29,445 nt of DNA from positions 517 to 29,961 of the forward strand of contig DJWN01000130.1 of assembly GCA_002440975.1 (NCBI GenBank), read 5' to 3'. The DNA is from Bacteroidales bacterium UBA6229 (GTDB lineage: Bacteria; Bacteroidota; Bacteroidia; Bacteroidales; F082). The notes under the pieces were generated by a model. That model ran no database searches. It saw only the letters and a program-made list of their open reading frames with translations, and was not told the origin of the DNA. Below are positions 1-8,835 of the stretch, in pieces. The position numbers and the translations under genes were made by a program. Position 1 is the stretch's first letter, and each line of letters starts with the position of its first letter.

Positions 1-746
1 AGGATGGCAGAAAGCTCAGTTGCTTCTTTATTGAAGGGGTGGCCTTTAGTGTGTGCGATATAGCCGAGTTCTTCAATGGCCGTGTCGGTTTGCCCGGTTC
101 TGAGGTGAACCAAAGCAAGAAACCACCGGGCATATCCGCTATAGAGGTTGGCATCGGCTTTTAATATATCCTGATAGGCTGTGATAGCATCTTCATAATT
201 ACCGGCAGCTGTTTCGGCCAGGCCTGAATAGAGCATGAGGCGGTAGTTAGCGGTGTCCTGCTTAAGCAATTGGCTGAACGAAGCTGCTGCAGCGGCATAA
301 TCGGCCTGCTGAAAAAGTCGTACAGCTGCGGCAAATGGCTGACCGGCCGAGCGGCTGATTTGCATTAGCTGTTCGGGTTTGAAATACAAGGCGAATAATT
401 CTTCATTTCCGGTTGGCTTGTCGCGTAAACTAAGTATTGATATACTGATTACCAGGATAAGTAAAGCGGCGATTGATGCGGCAGCAATCCAATAGGATTT
501 TTTGAAAAAAAAACGACTGCGATCTGCTGATTTTTTGCTGTAAAGCTGCTGATGGAGATCCTTCAATTGCTCTCTCAGCCTTAGTTCAGCTTCATCGGTT
601 TCATCCAACTCATCCAGATCGGTCCATAGCTTAAGGGCAGCAGCTGTTTTGGGATCGTGTTGGCATTTTGTTTCAAAATCAAGTTTTTCAGCCGGTTCCA
701 TTTTACCTTCCACATAGCGGTTTACCTTTTCAAATAGATCTTCCAT
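1..746 (-). CDS. Anti-sigma-factor-like membrane protein with TPR repeats (3' end beyond window)
   Basis: The reading frame opens with ATG at 746 and runs off the left edge without a stop, giving about 248 visible residues. The N-terminus (MEDLFEKVNRYVEGKM... followed by ...EKLDFETKCQHDPKTA) resembles the short cytoplasmic segment of Bacteroidota anti-sigma proteins, where a 'G-x-(L/M)-x-x-x-E' turn precedes a conserved 'F-E-x-x-x-x-x-D-P'. One transmembrane helix follows (about residues 86-106) after a basic stretch. The rest is Ala/Tyr-rich helical repeats that look like TPRs, for example FQQADYAAAAASFSQLL and SGLAETAAGNYEDAITAYQD, presumably periplasmic. It starts 11 nt after the stop of the sigma factor, so the two are probably co-transcribed. 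I infer that the cytoplasmic segment restrains the sigma factor and the TPR part senses or binds an envelope partner. No Zn-binding HxxxCxxC motif is present, so this is not a classical ZAS anti-sigma factor. Confidence 0.75.
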   Translation of the reverse strand, partial: MEDLFEKVNRYVEGKMEPAEKLDFETKCQHDPKTAAALKLWTDLDELDETDEAELRLREQLKDLHQQLYSKKSADRSRFFFKKSYWIAAASIAALLILVISISILSLRDKPTGNEELFALYFKPEQLMQISRSAGQPFAAAVRLFQQADYAAAAASFSQLLKQDTANYRLMLYSGLAETAAGNYEDAITAYQDILKADANLYSGYARWFLALVHLRTGQTDTAIEELGYIAHTKGHPFNKEATELSAI

Positions 747-757
747 GACTTTTCGTT

Positions 758-1342
758 TTACAATAATGCTTTGTATTCCTTGTCGTTCAGTATGCGATTG
801 GCAAGGTCCTTTTTACATCTGTATTTGGTTGTTTTGGCCTGATCCTCCGTCTCAAAATCCATAATCTCTGCTATTTCCTTCATTTTCAATCCTTTCATAA
901 ATAGTTTCATCAACAGGCGACACTTTTCTGTCATTTGCAAGAAATGCTTTTGGCAAATCCTTTGTTTCATTGATTCCAGACCAGCGATTTCGTTTTCGAT
1001 AGCTTGCGGCATTTCAAAAACACCTTCGATCTCTTGCCCGACAGCTATTTCTCTTTTGAGATAAGTCAGCTTTTGCAACCACAGCTTACGGGCAATGGCA
1101 TAGAGTAAGGTGCAAATATTCGTATCCGAAAATAATTGCAATTCATCATGCCTGGCGCGTCTGAATACAATCGTAACAGTATCCTGAAAAATATCTTCAG
1201 CATCAGCGTAAGTTCCTGAATTGTTTATCACCAGTCTTTGCACAGGAAGATAACAATTCCTGTAAATCATCTCTAGTGTTTCTGATTTTGCTTCAGCAAT
1301 TTCCTTCAACACTTCCACAGAATCATTACTTGATGATTTCAT
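758..1342 (-). CDS. ECF-type RNA polymerase sigma-70 factor
   Basis: A 194-residue protein with the two-domain layout of ECF sigma factors. The region 2 signature is at about residues 25-90, with YADAEDIFQDTVTIVFRRAR matching the DAEDxxQ(D/E)xF pattern that contacts core polymerase. Region 4 is at about 125-185: LLMKLFMKGLKMKEIAEIM fits the helix-turn-helix 'L-x-x-x-x-x-G-x-x-x-x-E-I-A' and is followed by a basic KYRCKKDLANRI recognition part. The linker is long and acidic. The gene begins at ATG 1342 and is followed after 11 nt by the anti-sigma-like TPR gene. It is divergent from the dockerin-like and CHAT genes, which are reasonable candidates for its regulon. The family assignment is firm; the regulon is inferred only from position. 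Confidence 0.88.
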   Translation of the reverse strand: MKSSSNDSVEVLKEIAEAKSETLEMIYRNCYLPVQRLVINNSGTYADAEDIFQDTVTIVFRRARHDELQLFSDTNICTLLYAIARKLWLQKLTYLKREIAVGQEIEGVFEMPQAIENEIAGLESMKQRICQKHFLQMTEKCRLLMKLFMKGLKMKEIAEIMDFETEDQAKTTKYRCKKDLANRILNDKEYKALL

Positions 1343-1373
1343 TCCTTAATCCGATTTTTTTGAAAAGGTAACA

Positions 1374-1381
1374 CAAAAATA
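1374..1381 (-). promoter_or_regulatory. Possible -7 element of the sigma factor gene
   Basis: On the minus strand this reads TATTTTTG, which fits the Bacteroidota -7 consensus TAnnTTTG and lies about 30 nt upstream of the sigma-factor start. No good -33 TTTG lies at the usual 19-21 nt spacing, so the call is weak. Confidence 0.25.
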
Positions 1382-1558
1382 TTCAAATTTTTGAATTTGC
1401 ATCAGAGGTGTTTGAGTTATCTATTTGGTTTACAATAATATATCGTATGAAAAAAATAAAGTTTTTAAAAAAACATAAACTCATCAGTTACTTTTCCGGA
1501 TTTTTTCTGATTAACAAAATGAATCATGTTTTTAATTAAAATTCCAAAAACCAAAGAA

Positions 1559-2815
1559 ATGAAAAATTTTGTTAATTACCCTAAGTTTATTGCCATCTTT
1601 ATCATGACATGTGCTTTCAATGTAATCAATGCGAAAACTACTGTTTCCGGAATTGCCAGTTATGGTAAAAATGGAGGAGAGCCACTGGTTGGTATTACCC
1701 TTCTGCTTTATGATGTGGATAATGTACTTGTAGCAACCACCCAATCAAACAATGCAGGGTAGTATGAGTTTGTTGATTTGTCACAGGGTGAATATAGTTT
1801 AACAGGGAGCAGCGACTTACCTCCCGGCGAAATAAACATCATTGATGCCTTAACGGTAGCGGAACACATCGAAGGAATCAAACTGCTTGATGGTATCGCA
1901 TTGCTTGCTGCGGATGTTGATGGTGATAATGCCATAACATGGGCCGACTACGATTATATTTTAACCGATCACCTTGTTTACGGATATCCTTTCCCTGTTG
2001 GCGACTGGGTATTTGAAAAAATTGAGTTTACCCTAGACGATGCATCAGGTTCGTCATTGGTGTATGAAGTTATAGGTTCTAGTACAGCTGAGGTGAAGGA
2101 TAAGGATAAAATCAACATTGATAAGATGCCTTTTATTGATTTAGTTCATAAGGCGTCTACAGATTGTGCTATTGGCCAGCAAATTTTACTTGAGATTAAA
2201 TCAAGTGACACTGTTGAATTGGCGGGTTTTCTCATTGGTTTGACACTTCAGACCAATTTATTGGAGCTTGTAGAAGTTTCATGTGCATTGCCAAATTTTG
2301 GCTATGGTTTGTTTGATGATCGAATCATCATTAGTGCTGCAACTAAAGCAAAAAAGCCTTTATTGCTTTTACCCGGAGATGCATTAGTGCAAATACTGGC
2401 AAGTCCTAAACAGCAAATTTTAAATATCGAAAAAGATAATATTGTACTAACTGGCAAAACTCATTTTGTTAACAATGACCTTAAAATATTCTCACCTCAG
2501 ATTAAATTGCCTATCAAAGTTATTGATAACAAAAGTGCTAGACAAGATGTTCTGTTCGAAATTTGGCCTAATCCAGTAATGTCGCAGCTCAATATTGAGT
2601 ATTTTTTGGAAGAAGAGGCTCCCGTTACACTATCCCTCTTTTCGTCAGATGGAAGATTTTACCACACTTTGGTTGATCAGGTGCAAATGGCTGGATTCCA
2701 TAGTTTTTTGTTTAACCGGAATGGATTGCCACAGGGTTTGTATATTTTAAATTTATCCATCCAGGGTTCAACACCATCTTCTGCTGGGCGAAGCCTGTTG
2801 TTCATACCAGAATAA
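1559..2815 (+). pseudogene. Dockerin-like T9SS-sorted surface protein, interrupted by an in-frame TAG
   Basis: One reading frame runs from 1559 (or from the upstream ATG at 1526) to the stop at 2815, broken only by TAG at 1760-1762. Before it are a signal peptide (MKNFVNYPKFIAIFIM... ending VINA) and the first strands of a carboxypeptidase-regulatory/SdrD-B-like beta domain (SGIASYGKNGGEPLVGITLLL...SNNAG). Directly after it, in the same frame, the domain resumes with YEFVDLSQGEYSL, the usual continuation of that fold. A dockerin-like calcium loop follows (DVDGDNAITWADYDYI). The protein ends with a type A T9SS sorting domain (FEIWPNPVMSQLNIEY ... LPQGLYILNLSI). The intact product would be about 418 residues. 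The start at 1559 gives the more canonical signal peptide. The break can be explained by one base change. The gene lies 82 nt before the CHAT gene on the same strand. Translation could also restart within the second part, but that product would lack a signal peptide. Confidence 0.75.
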
Positions 2816-2885
2816 TTTTCCATAATCAAATTGTTGAAGGGGCTAATTGACCAAAAAAATAATGCCTGGCATGAACTAAAAACGG

Positions 2886-2893
2886 TACATTTG
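2886..2893 (+). promoter_or_regulatory. Possible -7 box of the CHAT gene
   Basis: TACATTTG matches TAnnTTTG. It would place the transcript start near 2897-2900, leaving about 40 nt of leader before the ATG at 2938. This supports that ATG over the one at 2899. I see no -33 TTTG at the usual spacing. Confidence 0.3.
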
Positions 2894-2937
2894 CTGGCAT
2901 GTACACTCTGCACAAACCATTTGTAGTATTGCCGTTC

Positions 2938-5900
2938 ATGCCGCAAACTATAAGCAAGATTGTTAGCTTGTTCGTGTTATTGGCCATAGTTTTTGCATTT
3001 GCCCCAAGCCTTAACGCGGCCCATACAAAGCATAAACCAATTGTTTCGGAAAATGGTGGGCTTTTAAAAGTTTCACCGGCAAAAGCTATGCAAACGCAAA
3101 CGGTCGAAAAGCAGGCAACAGCCCATTTTCAAAGAGCTGAAGCCTTGTTTGATGCCGGTAAGCAGGACAGTGCCATGATGGTCTTGCGCGATATTGTCCA
3201 TACAGCTGGAAATGAAGAAAAGGAAGCCTATTTTTCCGCTTTATTACTTATGGCTGAGATACATCGGCGCGGACGTAATTTCGACAGTGCTTTTCAACTG
3301 TTACAGAGAACACATGCTGAATTAAGCAGGAGTCTTCCTGATACAAGCCTGATATGGGCAAATTATTATTACAGGCTTGGGGCAGCGTATTTGAGCCATG
3401 GTGATTATCAAGAAGGTATTGATGCAACCAAGCGATCCATTGAGCTGAGGACTAGCCTTGCAGGTAATGCTGATAGCAACCTGGTGAATGTATATACCAA
3501 CCTGGGAAATGGTTTTTATATTCTGGACCACTTCGAAAATGCCCACATTTACTTTCAGAAAGCTATTCAGCTTATCAAGTTGGGTAATATAAAGAGTAAA
3601 AGAACCAAAGCCAAATGCTATCGAAATATTGCAATTTGCTATACATCAATAGGTGATTATGAGAATGCCAGGTATATGCTTCACCAGGCTTTCGAACATT
3701 ATGATGGATTCCTTCAACCCAATGACCCTTTATGGGCCGGGCTTTACAGTAGTTATGCTTCAATGCATTCAAAAACAGGATTTTTAACCGAATCGCTTGA
3801 ATACTATAAAAAGACTAATGCAATCCTGTTACAAAATTATGATTACACACACATTTCGGTGGGTTTGAATTTATTAAATCAGGCTGTAGTCTATAGCGCA
3901 TTATTTGATTATGACAAGGCCTATCATTATAACGATTTAGCCATTAGTATATTCGAACAGCAATATGATTTTGAACACGATGATCTGTTAACAAGCTATC
4001 ACAATGGAGGGGTGTATCTGAAGGCTATGGGGAAATATGAGCAGGCTGCAATTTATTTGCATAAAAGCATAAACCCCAATCTGCTGAACAGCACTAACAT
4101 AATGGCCTATCGCAATTTGGGAGTGCTTTACCATGAGCTGGATCAAAACGAAGAGGCTGCTATCTGGTTCAGGAAAGCAATGACCGGATCAATTGAGCTT
4201 TATGGTCTCAACCACCGCCAAACGGCAGTGACATTTGTAAGGTACGGCAGCTTTTTAACCGATATGGGCGATTTTGATCAGGCACACGAATTGCTGCATC
4301 AGGCAGCCCGTTTTTTAAAAGATGTGATGGGTGCTTCCAACCGCGATTATGGCCTGGCATTGTTTAATTGGGGCGCAAACTATCTGGAGCAGGGAAATAC
4401 AAAGGAGGCCTTAGAAGTGTTTCAACAGGCTGTTGCCGTGTTTTCTCCTGAAGTTGATAGCAGTGATTATCTACGCAATCCGGATATAGAGCAATTGGTT
4501 CATGACCCCTTTTTGCTCAATACAATTTACCTCAAAGCAAGGGCGCTTCATATGGTTTACTCCCAGACTGGATCGGAGAAGCATTTGCAGGCGGCATCCC
4601 AAACTTACCAACTGAGTATTGCCTTACTCACCGAAATGCGAAATGCTTACAGCAGCGACGAAAACCGCTTGCATATTACCAGGCTCACTTCCGAAATCCT
4701 TTCAAACGCTATGGATTGTGCCTATGAACATTTTAATCATACACCAGATTATCATCAGCTTCAAAACGCCTTTACAATTTCCGAAATGGGTAAAGCCATA
4801 GTATTGCTGGGCATGTTGCACGATTTGAAGACAAAACAAATCAGTCAGTTGCCCGAAGATATTCAAACTGCTGAAAATGGTATAAAACACCGGATGCATA
4901 CCCTGGAAGGTTTTATCCGCAACGAACGCGGCAACAATAAGCCGGATTCGGATAAACTTAACAAATGGCAGACCGAGCTGATTCACCTGAAAAACCGCCA
5001 GGATAGCTTAATGCAAGCCATTCACCAACGGTTTCCTGATTATCAGGCCATGAAATTTGATCTGACTTCAACCTCAATGGCCCAACTGCAATCGGGTTTG
5101 GCATCAGATGAAGCCGTTTTATCCTATACACTTGCCGAAAACGACCTCTATGTATTTGCCATAATGCCTGATACAGCACTTTTTTTCAGGAAGCAAACAG
5201 GAGTGCGCTTTTTCCAATTACTGGAGACTATGCGCAGGCAATTGTCAGGCCAAACATTGGCTTCTTTTTCTATTCACGATTATCAGCAATACCTGACGAC
5301 GGCCTATGAACTTTATCAGTATTTGGTTGAGCCTGTATCGCAACAACTCGGAAGCAGGAAACTTATCGTTGTCCCTGATAAACAACTGGCCTACCTGCCT
5401 TTTGAGGCACTGCTCACAAACAACACAGCACCTGCAACTATCGACTTTGTCAGCTTGCCCTATTTGTTTCATAATCATGCAGTGCGGTATGCCTATTCCG
5501 TTACCCTGGATCAATATTTACACAATCGTAAACCTGAAAATACCAATAATAAAATACTTGCTTTGGCACCTGAATATTCATCAATTGTGGATGAAAACAA
5601 CGATGACACTATCGATCAGCTGATGCCTTTGCCCTGGGCTGTTGAAGAAGTTAAAAGTTTGGCGAAAAGCTATCAAACAGATGTGTATGTGGGCGAATTG
5701 GCCAATAAACAACTTTTTAACCAGAAGGCACCACATTACCAGGTACTTCATCTGGCCATGCATGCTACAATTGATGATGAAAATCCCATGTTTTCGAAGC
5801 TTTATTTTTCTGCTGAAAATCGTACTAAAGTGCTCGAAACACATGAGCTGTACGCCATGCATTTACCTGCTGCCTTTGCATTTTTGGGTGCTTGCAATTC

Positions 5901-6309
5901 GGGTGACGGTCCCATACAAAAAGGCGAGGGAGTAATGAGTTTCGCGCGGGGCTTCTTATATGCCGGAGTGCAAAGCCTTGTGATGGCACTTTGGGAGGTT
6001 GATGACCAAACGGCCTCACAGCTTGTAATTTCATTTTATGATTTGGCTTCAAAAGCTTATCCTCTGGATGAAGCCTTACAAAGAGCCAAACAAACCTATC
6101 TTACCACAGCCGACAATTTGAAAGCACACCCTTACTACTGGGCGGGATACATACAGCTGGGAGACAATGAACCGATCCGTTTGCAAACTGTCAGGCCCTA
6201 TTTATCAGCAGCTTTGATGATTAGCGGCTTGCTTTTGTTGTTGGCTGGCATCTTCTATGTGCTGAAAAACAAAAAGCTATTTCAAAGAAACGATTCGTTC
6301 AACAAGTAG
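2938..6309 (+). CDS. Exported TPR-CHAT caspase-like protein with C-terminal membrane anchor
   Basis: A 1123-residue protein from ATG 2938; the same frame also has an ATG at 2899. I prefer 2938 because it begins a clean signal peptide (MPQTISKIVSLFVLLAIVF... ending SLNA). A long array of TPR helices follows at about residues 40-650, with units such as YTNLGNGFYILDHFENAHIY and AIWFRKAM. A helical/coiled linker comes next, then a CHAT (caspase HetF-associated with TPRs) domain at about 760-1065. Both catalytic residues of the caspase-type dyad are present: His942 in VLHLAMHA and Cys986 in FLGACNSGDG. The downstream GVMSFARGFLYAGVQSLVMA and ALWEVDD blocks are typical of CHAT. A membrane helix at about 1080-1105 (ALMISGLLLLLAGIFYVL) precedes a basic tail, so the bulk should sit in the periplasm, anchored at the inner membrane. 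It is predicted to be an active cysteine protease; the substrate is unknown. The neighbouring sigma/anti-sigma pair and the dockerin-like protein are plausible partners. Confidence 0.88.
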   Translation: MPQTISKIVSLFVLLAIVFAFAPSLNAAHTKHKPIVSENGGLLKVSPAKAMQTQTVEKQATAHFQRAEALFDAGKQDSAMMVLRDIVHTAGNEEKEAYFSALLLMAEIHRRGRNFDSAFQLLQRTHAELSRSLPDTSLIWANYYYRLGAAYLSHGDYQEGIDATKRSIELRTSLAGNADSNLVNVYTNLGNGFYILDHFENAHIYFQKAIQLIKLGNIKSKRTKAKCYRNIAICYTSIGDYENARYMLHQAFEHYDGFLQPNDPLWAGLYSSYASMHSKTGFLTESLEYYKKTNAILLQNYDYTHISVGLNLLNQAVVYSALFDYDKAYHYNDLAISIFEQQYDFEHDDLLTSYHNGGVYLKAMGKYEQAAIYLHKSINPNLLNSTNIMAYRNLGVLYHELDQNEEAAIWFRKAMTGSIELYGLNHRQTAVTFVRYGSFLTDMGDFDQAHELLHQAARFLKDVMGASNRDYGLALFNWGANYLEQGNTKEALEVFQQAVAVFSPEVDSSDYLRNPDIEQLVHDPFLLNTIYLKARALHMVYSQTGSEKHLQAASQTYQLSIALLTEMRNAYSSDENRLHITRLTSEILSNAMDCAYEHFNHTPDYHQLQNAFTISEMGKAIVLLGMLHDLKTKQISQLPEDIQTAENGIKHRMHTLEGFIRNERGNNKPDSDKLNKWQTELIHLKNRQDSLMQAIHQRFPDYQAMKFDLTSTSMAQLQSGLASDEAVLSYTLAENDLYVFAIMPDTALFFRKQTGVRFFQLLETMRRQLSGQTLASFSIHDYQQYLTTAYELYQYLVEPVSQQLGSRKLIVVPDKQLAYLPFEALLTNNTAPATIDFVSLPYLFHNHAVRYAYSVTLDQYLHNRKPENTNNKILALAPEYSSIVDENNDDTIDQLMPLPWAVEEVKSLAKSYQTDVYVGELANKQLFNQKAPHYQVLHLAMHATIDDENPMFSKLYFSAENRTKVLETHELYAMHLPAAFAFLGACNSGDGPIQKGEGVMSFARGFLYAGVQSLVMALWEVDDQTASQLVISFYDLASKAYPLDEALQRAKQTYLTTADNLKAHPYYWAGYIQLGDNEPIRLQTVRPYLSAALMISGLLLLLAGIFYVLKNKKLFQRNDSFNK

Positions 6310-6340
6310 CTGAAGCTTGATATTCGATTCTATATCCTCG

Positions 6341-6376
6341 GGTAAACTCTCTGGTAAGCTCCCTGGTAAGCCCCCA
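6341..6376. repeat. Three-unit 12-bp tandem repeat
   Basis: Three consecutive units read GGTAAACTCTCT, GGTAAGCTCCCT and GGTAAGCCCCCA, 31 nt after the CHAT stop codon. No function is assigned; it may be simple slippage. Confidence 0.6.
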
Positions 6377-6828
6377 ACCAACGTAAACAAAAGCTTTCTT
6401 ACGCTAATTTGATAAATCCGTTACTTTCCAGAATCAACATTTTCGCTTGACACAGCCACATTTTGCCGAAAGGTTTTTGCTTAGTCTTATCTCGCTTACC
6501 TAAGCCTAAACAACTGGTAAATATTCTTAAAACAGTGTTTTTCGGCGTTTTAGCAAAGTCAAACCATTAAATCATAAAGTTCTGGTAAAGAAATGCTTTA
6601 ATTCTTAATAGGGTGTAGTCGAGCACATCGTTTGGCGGTATGGTTAGTTGCCGATTTCGAAGAACTTTCCTGTCAAGTTACAACTACTATTGATACGAGC
6701 TGTGCCGGTCGAATACCCACTGCACCGGCAATTAACTATACCGCTTGTTGGCAACTAGTGTTAATTTATATCTGTCTGTTTATCATTTAATTAACTTTAA
6801 TTCTCTTGTCGTTGTCAACCTGCACCAA
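6377..6828. other. Gene-free stretch with a long imperfect palindrome
   Basis: No credible gene is seen here on either strand. The stretch contains an imperfect inverted repeat with arms at 6634-6653 (GGCGGTATGGTTAGTTGCCG) and 6726-6745 (CGGCAATTAACTATACCGCT), differing at only a few positions and separated by about 70 nt. A nested pair, TAGTTGCC/GGCAACTA, lies at about 6645 and 6750. The large size and variable centre recall attC-type or other folded-DNA recombination sites, but the ends do not match attC core sites well. No T-tract follows, so it is not an obvious terminator. Confidence 0.5.
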
Positions 6829-6970
6829 CCTATCCACAAAGCACAAATTTATTTTGTTTTTTGAGCGTTGGACAAAAAGCCCTGTGGGCTAATTGGGTCG
6901 GCATTGTAAGCTCTTTGACAAAGCTTTGGATTTAACGTTGGCTTGTGGGGCTTTGGCAATGTGTGTGCAA
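6829..6970. repeat. Intergenic repeat, copy 1 (3' side of metal-efflux operon)
   Basis: The first 34 nt (CCTATCCACAAAGCACAAAT onward) match 14662-14695 with two differences. The second part, about 6901-6970, is an imperfect palindrome around GTTGGCTTGTGGGGCTTTGG, and its central block is shared with 14055-14130. The copy lies between the gene-free stretch and the stop of the CDF gene, so it bounds the metal operon on its 3' side. Confidence 0.6.
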
Positions 6971-7009
6971 ATTGAGCTGGCTCTTTATCTAATCATTTAT
7001 CATACATTT

Positions 7010-7663
7010 TTAATGACTGTGGCCATGATGATTTTCATGCTCTATATCCAACAGCACTTTTCCAGAATCCCTCAATAATCCAATCGACCATTTGACAATT
7101 ACAAAAGAGCTTAATATTGCAGCAATAGTATCAATAAAAGGAATATCCCAAATCATTGCAGCTATTAATCCTAAAATTGCAGATACACTTGTTAAGGCAT
7201 CAGCAATAACATGGAGATAGGCTGCACGTATGTTATGGTCGGAGTGTTCATGGTCGTGATGCAACAAGAATGCACTTGCTATATTTACAATTAGCCCAAT
7301 AATGGCAACCAATATGGCTTCTTTATAAAAAATATCTACCGGATTGTAAAAGCGTTTAACTGCTTCAATCATAATTACTACGGCAAAAATCAGTAACATC
7401 AAACCGCTACTGTATCCCGAAAGGGAAAGTATTTTATCTGAATTTCCTTTGAACTTCTCACTTTTAGATACTTTGCGAACAATGATATAAGCTACCCAGC
7501 TTAGCCCAATGGCAAGCACATGGGAACCCATGTGTATGCCATCAGCTAATAAAGCCATTGATTTTGTTGTTAATCCAAAAATTATCTCTACAACCATTGT
7601 AATGGCAGTAAGTAGTACTACCCACATGGTTTTATTTTCGTGTTTACTTTTATGCTCTGTCAT
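7010..7663 (-). CDS. DmeF-like cation diffusion facilitator (divalent metal efflux), short form
   Basis: A 217-residue inner-membrane transporter with the CDF helix pattern. Metal-site residues are visible in TM2 (ALLADGIHMGSH: Asp41, His44, His48) and TM5 (HVIADALTS: His151, Asp155). The HxxxH in TM2 and the His-rich loop before TM5 (HHDHEHSDH, 135-143) resemble the DmeF subgroup, known for Co/Ni and related divalent cations. The protein ends soon after TM6 with ENHHGHSH and lacks the usual cytoplasmic C-terminal domain of about 80-100 residues. Either it was truncated, with repeat copy 1 beginning about 40 nt past the stop, or it is a natural short form. It is the last gene of the metal operon and overlaps the TolC-like gene by an ATGA. 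Confidence 0.85.
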   Translation of the reverse strand: MTEHKSKHENKTMWVVLLTAITMVVEIIFGLTTKSMALLADGIHMGSHVLAIGLSWVAYIIVRKVSKSEKFKGNSDKILSLSGYSSGLMLLIFAVVIMIEAVKRFYNPVDIFYKEAILVAIIGLIVNIASAFLLHHDHEHSDHNIRAAYLHVIADALTSVSAILGLIAAMIWDIPFIDTIAAILSSFVIVKWSIGLLRDSGKVLLDIEHENHHGHSH

Positions 7664-8835
7664 AAATATTGATTTAACTCTGCAATTGTTTTGCTCATGT
7701 CTCGCTCCAATTCCAGTAAGTTGTTTACACTTTCATAGTAAATGGAAAGTTCGAGCATATAGTTAATCAGTGAAATTTCACCTTTATCCAATGCCTTTCT
7801 TAGAAGTTCTGAGTTATTGAATTCTTCTAATTTTAATTTATAATCATTTGCACTTTTTTGCAAAGAAATAGCCTTTGTATGTAGCATTTTCAAATGGCTA
7901 TAAAGCTGAATTTTATTATCTGCTGCCGTATTTTCAAGTGCAAGCGCATTGGCTTTTGCGTATTTTACGGTGTTCTTGTTCTCCCACAAGGGAATTGACA
8001 ACCCCACAGTAATACCTTTAAAATCCTGACCAATCAATGATTCGCTCATATAACCTGCCTGAAATTTAGGCATACTCAAAGCCTTGTTTAGGCTTATTTG
8101 TTTTTGCGTTAACTCAACCTCCTTTTTCAACCAATTCAATAAAGGATTGATTTGCTCGGCTTGAATGTACCATTGCTCAAAATCGGTCGTAAGAACGATA
8201 ACCTGAAACTCATTTTCTGTTAAGTTGACCGGAACACCGCCATTTAAACGGGTCAATTCGGCTAGCAATGCTTCTTGTTCAATGGTAAGCGATTCCATAG
8301 CTTTACTCAAATTCAACAAGTTTAATTGTGCCTTATTGTATTCCAAAATATTGGTTTCACCAATATCGAATTTCGATTTGTACGCATCAGCAATGGTTTT
8401 AGCATGGTTAAGCCTGTTTGTAAGTTCCAATTTTAAAGCATTTGTATAAATCAAATCGAAACAAATTAGTCGGGCATTCAGAAGCAATTCCTTTCGTTGC
8501 TTTTGATATTCCAGTTCAACCTGTTCGTTTTTAATTTCTGAAATTTGAATTTTATGGCTATACGCTGTTGGAAAATCGAAAGCTTGTTTTGCGCTCAAAT
8601 CTGTGCGATTACCAGTCACATCATTACCCCATAAATAATTAAATACAATTTCAGGGTTTTGGAGGTAATTGCCTGTTTTATTGCCAATTTTATCGGCTTC
8701 GGCTCTTTTTTGTAAAGCAGATAGCGTAGTGTTATTCCTTTCTATTTGAGCCAAAACTGAATCAATATTATTTTGGGCATAAAGAATTGTGTGAAACGCT
8801 ATGATGCTTATAAGAACTATTATTATTTTTTTCAT
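7660..8835 (-). CDS. TolC/CzcC-like outer-membrane efflux protein
   Basis: A 391-residue protein with a signal peptide (MKKIIIVLISIIAFHTILYA, cleavage before QNN). The mature part shows the two-fold repeated long helices of the outer-membrane efflux protein family, for example LELTNRLNHAKTIADAYKS, the FDIGETNILEYNKAQLNLL segment and the second-repeat counterpart KALDKGEISLINYMLELSIY. The motif 'G-E-x-x-x-x-(E/N)-Y-x-x-(A/E)-x' appears in both halves, as expected. It should form the outer-membrane channel of a tripartite RND system with the adaptor and pump encoded upstream. It overlaps both neighbours by ATGA (8832-8835 and 7660-7663), indicating translational coupling within one operon. Confidence 0.87.
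   Translation of the reverse strand: MKKIIIVLISIIAFHTILYAQNNIDSVLAQIERNNTTLSALQKRAEADKIGNKTGNYLQNPEIVFNYLWGNDVTGNRTDLSAKQAFDFPTAYSHKIQISEIKNEQVELEYQKQRKELLLNARLICFDLIYTNALKLELTNRLNHAKTIADAYKSKFDIGETNILEYNKAQLNLLNLSKAMESLTIEQEALLAELTRLNGGVPVNLTENEFQVIVLTTDFEQWYIQAEQINPLLNWLKKEVELTQKQISLNKALSMPKFQAGYMSESLIGQDFKGITVGLSIPLWENKNTVKYAKANALALENTAADNKIQLYSHLKMLHTKAISLQKSANDYKLKLEEFNNSELLRKALDKGEISLINYMLELSIYYESVNNLLELERDMSKTIAELNQYL

Noticed and set aside
1760..1762. Genetic code reassignment of TAG
   Set aside because: The CHAT gene ends with TAG after its C-terminal tail, so TAG acts as a normal stop in this genome.
2899..2937. Upstream ATG for the CHAT protein
   Set aside because: The 13 extra residues precede a complete signal peptide and the predicted transcript start falls at this ATG; 2938 is preferred.
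6392..6420. Dyad around AAAGCTTT after the CHAT gene as a terminator
   Set aside because: The stem has no proper loop and no T-run follows.
6893..7078. 61-residue plus-strand open frame
   Set aside because: It consists of repeat copy 1 and the antisense of the CDF gene end; no start signal or protein-like composition.
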